From: an uncultured Roseburia sp.
GTDB taxonomy: Bacteria; Bacillota; Clostridia; Lachnospirales; Lachnospiraceae
Reading direction: 5' to 3'
NCBI GenBank assembly: GCA_910584215.1
Contig: CAJTYI010000034.1
Location: forward strand, 1 to 28,416
Length of the DNA stretch: 28,416 nucleotides
The translations under genes were made by a program, and so were the position numbers. This document shows positions 23,107-28,416 of this stretch, piece after piece. Below the pieces are notes generated by a model. The model had not been told where the DNA came from, searched no databases, and saw only the letters and a program-made list of their open reading frames with translations. Every line of letters begins with the position of its first letter. Positions within the stretch are counted from its first letter, which is position 1.

Positions 23107-25167
23107 TTAATAACGCTCTTTTATTATATTTTTGCTGCAAATATAAGTCAACAGGAAGTAACCGCCGTATATTGCCACCACTAACACACCCGTGATAATC
23201 AGCGAAGGCAGCATCTGCTCATTGCCAAGCATCTCCAATATGGTATTGCTCAGCTGCATGCCAAAAATGGAATGTATACACGCCAGCAAAAGCGGCAGTA
23301 AAAAGAATATTCCAATCTGGCAAAACAGCGCCCTGCGGATCATTTTCTCATCCGCACCGAGCTTGCGCAGCATAGAAAACCGCTGCACATTGTCCGCGCT
23401 CTCCGACAGTTCCTTCAAAGCCAGAATGGCCGCGCCGGATATCAGGAAAATAATACCCAGATAAAGTCCGATAAACGTTACCAGAGCGCCGAGCCCCAGA
23501 CTCGTCTCGGATATAATAATACGGCTGGTGCCGTCGATCGGCATATAGTTTCCGACATGTTCCGCATCCGCAAGTGAATTGGCCTTATCCTCGATTGCCT
23601 GCTTTTCTTCCCTAGTATCCGCGCGGTAATTGGCGATCAAATATTCCCGCACTCTCACTTCCTCCGGCACAACCTCATCCGGCAGCAGATAAATCCCTGC
23701 ATTGATATGGTTGGAACTCATTTCCAGAAAACCGTCCTGACATTCCTTATATTTGGGCTTTAGCGTGCGGCCAAATATCTCGATCGTCTGCCCAGCGCTT
23801 AAGGCCTTATTGCGAATCGCCACCATGGAATCAAAATCTGCCAGCACCATATATTCGTCTTTGGCCAGGCTATATGTTTCCTTTCCGTACAGTTGCGCCA
23901 CTCTGTTGTAATCGCTGACTTTGAGTACTGTTTCGGGCGTATCATAATTGAGAAAACGGAACGTTTCCATCACCTCATCGAGACAGCCTCCCAGACTTGT
24001 CGCAAATGTAAGCTCTCCGCTTCCATATTCGTAGACACTCACATATTCGGCCAAATCTGCTTCGATATCAATGCCGCAAGCCCGGTAAACATCTAAAATA
24101 CTCATATTGGAGTTGGCCAGCTGTGTCTCACTGTACATCTCCGTCAGGCCGGAATCCGCCAGATTGACTTTCTGCGTCAGCTCCAAATCTGCGGGCGCAA
24201 GCTCGTTTAGATTAGAGTTCATGGAATTTTTAATGCAAAAGGCGCTCGCGAGCACACAGATCGTGATAAACAACATCAGGCAGATAATCGTCACCGAAAC
24301 TACCATCGTATTGATCTTGCTGCTCATCTGGCGCAGGACAAAGCTGTTGAGCCCTTTAAAATACAGCTTTTTACAAGACATAACGATGCGCAGCAAAAGT
24401 CCTGAAACCGACCAGAAGATAAAGAATGTAGAGACGATTCCCATGGCAATCGGCAGCATGAGCTGATCAGCAGTCAGAATCTTCGCCTTGGCCGTCACTA
24501 TATAATAAGCCGCGCCAAGCACAGAGGCGGACAACAAAAACACGATCGTGCACAGCCAAGGATTTTTCATTTTCACCTGCTCCGACCGTCTGCCCGCCTG
24601 CAGCAGATCCAGCAGCTTACATTTGCCGATGGAAAACGTATTAAAAATCATCACGACGGCATACATTACACTAAAATAAAGTACTGTGCGCACCGCCGCA
24701 TCCTTGGAAAATACAAACGCAAACTCCGTCATGTCCGCCTCAAACATATTGGCTACAAACACACTCATAATCTGCGAAAGGCCAGCACCGATTAGTAAGC
24801 CCGCACCAAGGGAAAGCAAGCCCACAAGCAATGTCTCAAAAAACAATATCATCGACACTTTGCGCTTCCCCATACCTAGAAGCAGATACAGACCAAACTC
24901 CTTGTTGCGCCGTTTCATCAAAAAACGGCTGGCATAGATAATCAAAAATCCCAGGATAAAGGATACAAACACGCTCACACCGGAGAGTGTCGTCGTCATC
25001 AGCTTGATAATCTCTTTTGTGGATGCGGAAACTTTCATCATCGCGGACTGGGTCTCAATGGCGTTGAAGATATAAAAAACCGACACACCCACGATCAGGG
25101 TAAAAAAGTATACCGCATAATCTTTCATACTTTTTTTGATATTTCGCAAAGATATTTTAAATAGCAT
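23107..25167 (-). CDS. BceB-type ABC transporter permease (FtsX domains)
   Basis: Membrane part of a peptide-antibiotic sensing and detoxification ABC transporter. The 686 residues fit the BceB size. The N-terminal helix (about 15-38) is followed by an FtsX-like membrane block (residues 60-300 region, including a CDS-typical KLLDLLQAGRRSEQ cytoplasmic link). A large extracellular domain of about 200 residues (roughly 310-525) comes next, and then the last membrane block (about 555-680) with ALKELSESADNVQRFSMLRK, the cytoplasmic coupling segment. The gene overlaps the ATPase gene by 11 bp. Bce-type permeases bind their antimicrobial peptide, or its lipid II-cycle target complex, and signal to a partner kinase. 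The drug specificity (bacitracin, lantibiotic or other) cannot be read here. Confidence 0.92.
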   Translation of the reverse strand: MLFKISLRNIKKSMKDYAVYFFTLIVGVSVFYIFNAIETQSAMMKVSASTKEIIKLMTTTLSGVSVFVSFILGFLIIYASRFLMKRRNKEFGLYLLLGMGKRKVSMILFFETLLVGLLSLGAGLLIGAGLSQIMSVFVANMFEADMTEFAFVFSKDAAVRTVLYFSVMYAVVMIFNTFSIGKCKLLDLLQAGRRSEQVKMKNPWLCTIVFLLSASVLGAAYYIVTAKAKILTADQLMLPIAMGIVSTFFIFWSVSGLLLRIVMSCKKLYFKGLNSFVLRQMSSKINTMVVSVTIICLMLFITICVLASAFCIKNSMNSNLNELAPADLELTQKVNLADSGLTEMYSETQLANSNMSILDVYRACGIDIEADLAEYVSVYEYGSGELTFATSLGGCLDEVMETFRFLNYDTPETVLKVSDYNRVAQLYGKETYSLAKDEYMVLADFDSMVAIRNKALSAGQTIEIFGRTLKPKYKECQDGFLEMSSNHINAGIYLLPDEVVPEEVRVREYLIANYRADTREEKQAIEDKANSLADAEHVGNYMPIDGTSRIIISETSLGLGALVTFIGLYLGIIFLISGAAILALKELSESADNVQRFSMLRKLGADEKMIRRALFCQIGIFFLLPLLLACIHSIFGMQLSNTILEMLGNEQMLPSLIITGVLVVAIYGGYFLLTYICSKNIIKERY

Positions 25168-25924
25168 CGCTCATGTCACCTCCCAACAATGTCACCACAT
25201 CAATTATCTTGTCAAAGAACTGCTTGCGGCTGTCCTCTCCGCGGTGAACCTCATGAAACAGCTTGCCGTCCTTGATAAAAACCACCCTCCCTGCATAGCT
25301 GGCGGTAAAGGAATCATGCGTCACCATCAAAATTGTGGCGCCCCGCGCGTCATTGAGATAGCGGAAACGCTCTAAGAGCATTTTGGAGGACTTAGAATCG
25401 AGCGCTCCAGTCGGCTCGTCGGCTAAAATCAGTTTGGGGTCGGTGATAATGGCGCGCGCAGAGGCCACACGCTGCTTTTGACCGCCGGACATCTGATAGG
25501 GATACTTGTGCAGCACTTCCGCGATACCCAGATCCTGCGCTACTTTTTCCACAGCGCTGTCGATTTTTGCCGCTGAATAGTTCTGGATTGACAGAGCGAG
25601 TGCAATATTTTCATAGGCCGTCAACGTGTCAAGCAGATTAAAATCCTGAAAAATAAAACCGAGCTGTTCCCTGCGGAACTTGTTCAGCGCATTTCCCCGC
25701 AGCTTCGTGATATCTGCGCCGGACACATAAATATGTCCGCTCGTGACATGGTCGATCGTGGAAATACAGTTGAGCAGTGTGGTTTTTCCGCTTCCTGACG
25801 CTCCCATAATGGCGACAAATTCTCCCTTACCGACTGTAAACGATATATTGTCAAGCGCTTTCGTCAGGCTCGACTTGTTTCCGTAATACTTTTCAATCTG
25901 TTCCATCTTTAAAATCTCTTCCAT
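25157..25924 (-). CDS. BceA-type ABC transporter ATP-binding protein
   Basis: Cytoplasmic ATPase that drives the adjacent BceB-type permease. I chose ATG 25924 (255 aa), with AAAGGA upstream. The longer open frame to 26107 translates promoter sequence and would add an N-terminal extension foreign to the family. Motifs: Walker A GASGSGKTT (41-49), Q-loop IFQDFNLLD (91-99), signature MSGGQKQR (145-152), Walker B LILADEP (165-171), D-loop GALDS and the switch His in VTHD. The length matches BceA. It overlaps the permease gene by 11 bp. The palindrome at 26080-26093 in front of the gene suggests induction by the preceding two-component system. Confidence 0.93.
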   Translation of the reverse strand: MEEILKMEQIEKYYGNKSSLTKALDNISFTVGKGEFVAIMGASGSGKTTLLNCISTIDHVTSGHIYVSGADITKLRGNALNKFRREQLGFIFQDFNLLDTLTAYENIALALSIQNYSAAKIDSAVEKVAQDLGIAEVLHKYPYQMSGGQKQRVASARAIITDPKLILADEPTGALDSKSSKMLLERFRYLNDARGATILMVTHDSFTASYAGRVVFIKDGKLFHEVHRGEDSRKQFFDKIIDVVTLLGGDMSDAI

Positions 25925-26057
25925 AGATTTCCCATTCCTTTCTTGTATTAGTTCAGCCTTAAGTTTTCCAATTACACAATCAACCCTTTCAAAGCCGAAC
26001 TGTTTACCAGTTCTTTCCGTTGATATGCTTATTTTATGGGAAATCATCACGGTTGTC

Positions 26058-26093
26058 GTTATCTTAAAATTACGGAACATTACAAAATTGTAG
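26058..26093 (-). promoter_or_regulatory. BceR-box-like palindrome and promoter before the ABC transporter genes
   Basis: CTACA-ATTT-TGTAA (minus strand, 26093-26080) matches the TNACA-N4-TGTAA pattern known for Bacillus BceR-type regulators at all fixed positions but the first. Its right half (TTGTAA, 26085-26080) can act as -35 for a GATAAC -10 (26063-26058) with a 16-bp spacer. Induction by the upstream response regulator is inferred. Confidence 0.55.
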
Positions 26094-26131
26094 GGTTCAT
26101 CTGTCACATTGCAAATGACACCATAACCATT

Positions 26132-27148
26132 TTAATCTCTGAAATAATAGTCATTTCTGGTAAAAGTAATCTGAACGTCCGTGTATTCCCCCGCTATTGT
26201 GCTAATCTCAATCCCGTGCCCTAATTTGTTACACAACTGCTTTACAATATATAATCCCATGCCCGTCGATTTTGCGTGCGTCCTGCCGTTTTCCCCGGTA
26301 AAGGCTTTCTTATAGACCTGCGGCAGATCTCCCGCCGCAATCCCCACGCCGTTATCCCACACATGAAGCACCGTCTTGTCTGCATCCTGTTTGGCAAAAA
26401 TGCGAATCACAGAGGAATCTTCCTTTTTCTTGTATTTCATACTGTTGTTTACGAGCTGATTGAGAATAAACTCCATCCACTTCGCGTCCGTGATGATGCA
26501 AACGTTGACATGCTCTACAGAAAAATCGATACCGTTTTCCAACAAATCATCTTTATTTTTTAGCGCTGTCTTCCTCACAAGATCTGCGAGCGACACCTCC
26601 TTGATGATATAGTCATTCTCGGTGTGCTCCGAGCGCACATAATAAAGCACCTGGTCCGTGTAACTGTCGACTCTGCGTATCTGTTCCACATATTTCTTCT
26701 CCAGAGCCCCGCGGTTATTGTGACACATTAAAAGCAGGCTCGCGATGGGAAGCTTTACCTCGTGCACCCACATCTCTATATATTCTTTGAAATCCCGGAT
26801 ACTCTCTTCATATCCTTTCAAATGCTCCAACATGGATTTATTGATCTCATACATAGCCTCATGCCAGATCTGACCCTCATAAAAACCCGGATTTTCTATG
26901 GTTTCGAGCACCAGATATTTTTTGTCGAGGGATGCTAGATTATATAAAAATTCCTGGTAAAACTTTCTCTTGCGCAGGTAATCCCATGACAGATTTGCCG
27001 CCGCCAAAAAAAACAGCAGCAATGCAAATGCCCTCATCAGCGACACCGGCGACCGGAACGCCACCATCATTAGCCAAAATACCAAAAAAAATGTCACATA
27101 TGTGACAATGCAAAATAATCTGTCTCTTATATATGCAGTAAAACGCAT
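26132..27148 (-). CDS. BceS-type intramembrane-sensing histidine kinase
   Basis: Kinase of 338 residues with two membrane helices (about 12-30 and 38-58) joined by a very short extracellular loop. This is the layout of BceS-like kinases that take their signal from a BceAB transporter and not from an own sensor domain. The H-box reads MWVHEVKLPIASL (126-138, His129). The ATPase domain shows N-box FILNQLVNNSMKYK, the DNGVGI G1 motif and STGMGLYIVKQLCNKLG. The start ATG at 27148 has a GAAAGGAAAT-type site. It follows its response regulator gene by 79 bp, and the transporter genes follow about 200 bp downstream. Confidence 0.93.
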   Translation of the reverse strand: MRFTAYIRDRLFCIVTYVTFFLVFWLMMVAFRSPVSLMRAFALLLFFLAAANLSWDYLRKRKFYQEFLYNLASLDKKYLVLETIENPGFYEGQIWHEAMYEINKSMLEHLKGYEESIRDFKEYIEMWVHEVKLPIASLLLMCHNNRGALEKKYVEQIRRVDSYTDQVLYYVRSEHTENDYIIKEVSLADLVRKTALKNKDDLLENGIDFSVEHVNVCIITDAKWMEFILNQLVNNSMKYKKKEDSSVIRIFAKQDADKTVLHVWDNGVGIAAGDLPQVYKKAFTGENGRTHAKSTGMGLYIVKQLCNKLGHGIEISTIAGEYTDVQITFTRNDYYFRD

Positions 27149-27208
27149 GGCGATTTCCTTTCTGTTTCCATATTATAAAAGTCAATACTTCTCACACCAG
27201 TGTTATGG

Positions 27209-27227
27209 CCTGCTCATTTTCAGCAGG
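27209..27227 (-). promoter_or_regulatory. Hairpin between response regulator and kinase genes
   Basis: CCTGCT and AGCAGG arms with a 7-nt loop begin immediately after the regulator stop codon (27228-27230). No T-tract follows, so full termination is unlikely. It may adjust the ratio of the two messages or protect the 3' end. Confidence 0.4.
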
Positions 27228-27902
27228 TCAGCGCACTAATACATACCCTTGTTTTTTCCTCGTCTCGATCGCATCGGGATAACCAAATTCGCTCAGTTTC
27301 GCCCGCAGGCGGCTGATATTGACCGTTAAGGCATTGTCATTGACAAATTCATTGTTATCCCACAGATCGGTCATCAGCGCATCCCTTGAGACAATGCGCT
27401 CCTGATTCTCCAGCAGCAGTTGGAAGATGATCATCTCATTTTTGGTCAATAACAGTTCCTCCGCTTCCCGCACCAGCGTGCCTTTCGCCGGATTCACCAG
27501 AACGTCCCGATAGTGCAGCGCAGTTGTCCCCTCCCTGACCGCATCGATGCGCTTAAAGATATTGGCAATCCGAAGCAGCAGAATCGTCGGGTGATAGGGC
27601 TTGGTGATGTAGTCATCTGCCCCGTAGCTCATAGAAAGCACCTCGTCGGCCTCCGATGTGCGGCTCGTCACCATGATCACCGGAATCTGTGAGGTCTTTC
27701 GTATTTCGCGCAGCAACAGCTCCCCGTTTAGGCCGGGCAGATTGATATCCAACAACAACAGGTCCGCGTTTGCCGCAGCGATCGTTTCCGCCGCATGGGC
27801 AAAATCCGTCATTTCCTCCGCCTGATATCCGGCATTTTGCAATAATTCTTTCAGTTCCGCCGAGATGGCCACATCATCCTCGACAATTAAGATTCGTTTC
27901 AT
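27228..27902 (-). CDS. BceR-type OmpR-family response regulator
   Basis: DNA-binding regulator of the Bce-type module. ATG 27902 (224 aa) is preceded by AAGGGGG at 7 bp; the longer open frame to 27986 has no ribosome binding site. The receiver domain shows Glu8-Asp9-Asp10, phospho-acceptor Asp52 in LLDINLPG, Thr79 and Lys101 in TKPYHP. The winged-helix domain spans about 125-224 (LLLTKNEMIIFQLLLENQER, then DNEFVNDNALTVNISRLRAK). The latter is close to the NDNxLTVNxxRLR pattern of BceR-like regulators. The probable target is the palindrome before the ATPase gene at 26080-26093. Confidence 0.92.
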   Translation of the reverse strand: MKRILIVEDDVAISAELKELLQNAGYQAEEMTDFAHAAETIAAANADLLLLDINLPGLNGELLLREIRKTSQIPVIMVTSRTSEADEVLSMSYGADDYITKPYHPTILLLRIANIFKRIDAVREGTTALHYRDVLVNPAKGTLVREAEELLLTKNEMIIFQLLLENQERIVSRDALMTDLWDNNEFVNDNALTVNISRLRAKLSEFGYPDAIETRKKQGYVLVR

Positions 27903-28030
27903 CAAAATCCCCCTTTTTCCAGCGATGCAAGGGTAAAGTCCAATATTGACCGTTTCCGCTCGCCGCGCACGGCCATATAAAACCACCGCTGCAAACCGCT
28001 GATCATCGGTGTTTCATTTATCATGTTTTG

Positions 28031-28246
28031 TTACAAAGTATCGAAATCCTCGCCGGAAAGAGCCATGATATCTTCCATGGAACATCCAAGCGCTCTGGCT
28101 AACTGCTGCACCGTCTTTGCAGTGCAGCGCGCAATGCTGCTTCGTCCGGCGCAGATGTCCATGATCGTTGTTTTCGGTACACCGCTTATTTTGGAAAGAT
28201 GATACTTTGTCATATTCCTTTGATCAAGATAAGCCTGCAGCGTCAT
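28031..28246 (-). CDS. Small XRE-family DNA-binding protein
   Basis: A 71-residue protein consisting of little more than a Cro/C1-type helix-turn-helix: MTKYHLSKISGVPKTTIMDI (residues 12-31), then AKTVQQLARALGCSMEDIMAL. The start ATG at 28246 has only a G-rich site (GGGGG) upstream but a very good promoter at 28280-28308. It is 128 bp upstream of the BceR-type regulator gene on the same strand. It may be an autorepressor; whether it touches the Bce module is unknown. Confidence 0.85.
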   Translation of the reverse strand: MTLQAYLDQRNMTKYHLSKISGVPKTTIMDICAGRSSIARCTAKTVQQLARALGCSMEDIMALSGEDFDTL

Positions 28247-28279
28247 ATTTGCCCCCGTTCTCTGCTGGTTTTTCTTATT

Positions 28280-28308
28280 ATAATATCGGCATACCGACCT
28301 GCTGTCAA
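28280..28308 (-). promoter_or_regulatory. Promoter with internal operator of the small XRE gene
   Basis: A perfect TTGACA -35 (28303-28308) and TATTAT -10 (28280-28285) are 17 bp apart. The palindrome TCGG-CATA-CCGA (28286-28297) lies in the spacer, a position typical for self-repression by XRE proteins. Confidence 0.65.
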
Positions 28309-28344
28309 TCAGTTTCTTCCTCGTATGTATGATAATCCAGCAAT

Positions 28345-28372
28345 CGAGTAGGGGAGATTTCTTCCCTACTCG
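28345..28372. repeat. Strong hairpin near the right edge
   Basis: CGAGTAGGG (28345-28353) and CCCTACTCG (28364-28372) form a perfect 9-bp stem. There is no T-tract on either side, so it does not look like a standard terminator. The rest of 28309-28416 shows no gene. Confidence 0.5.
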
Positions 28373-28416
28373 CTGCGCGGGGTGCGTGCTGCAACAGCAG
28401 CTATTTTCACTTCGCA

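Noticed and set aside
25925..26107. 61-residue N-terminal extension of the ABC ATPase
   Set aside because: It translates the promoter and BceR-like box region, and BceA proteins start close to the chosen ATG.
27903..27986. 28-residue extension of the BceR-type regulator
   Set aside because: Receiver domains begin with the KRILIVEDD strand at the chosen ATG, which has a strong AAGGGGG site.

Overview
The window looks like chromosomal DNA from a low-to-medium GC Firmicute of class Clostridia, most plausibly Lachnospiraceae. This rests on strong AGGAGG-type ribosome binding sites, a CIRCE element before clpB, BceAB-type resistance modules, an agr-type peptide quorum-sensing locus, and proteins whose style I associate with that family. 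The family-level placement is inference. No rRNA, tRNA, CRISPR array or intact transposase is visible.

Left end (1-1470): a degenerate region. It holds the promoter and first ~22 codons of a GntR-type regulator that then run into unrelated sequence, followed on the plus strand by a small hydrophilic protein gene with its own terminator. 1564-4249 (minus): a subgroup Ic-type aspartate aminotransferase downstream of rarA. 4489-7601 (minus): a complete agr locus in the order agrA-agrC-agrD-agrB. AgrD is only 53 aa, with a recognisable precursor-peptide core. An XRE regulator (7723-8061) with a likely self-operator lies just upstream. 8148-11316 (minus): tex followed by an asparaginase.

11603-12157 (plus) encodes a small HExxH protein with two CxxC pairs. 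12317-14902 (minus) is clpB with a near-perfect CIRCE over a TTGACA/TATAAC promoter. A frameshifted gene remnant (15173-15414) sits between clpB and a chemotaxis receptor gene (15557-17539). A DUF2935-type helical-bundle protein follows on the minus strand. Next is a coiled-coil protein of unknown function whose 5' leader folds into several long hairpins, with two mutually exclusive pairings around its ribosome binding site.

19955-27902 (minus) is an envelope-stress / antimicrobial-peptide module. It runs response regulator, short-loop (intramembrane-sensing) kinase, ABC ATPase, BceB-type permease, then a second OmpR-family regulator and a second kinase with a large extracellular domain. One transporter is thus bracketed by two two-component systems. 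A palindrome resembling a BceR box lies before the ATPase gene, and an 11-bp-period direct repeat lies before the second regulator. An XRE regulator gene with a palindrome inside its promoter closes the window.

The most notable non-coding signal is a 93-bp element with three successive hairpins, present twice (4489-4581 and 18722-18814) with one difference. Each copy begins exactly in the U-tract of a different gene's intrinsic terminator, downstream of agrB and of the coiled-coil gene.
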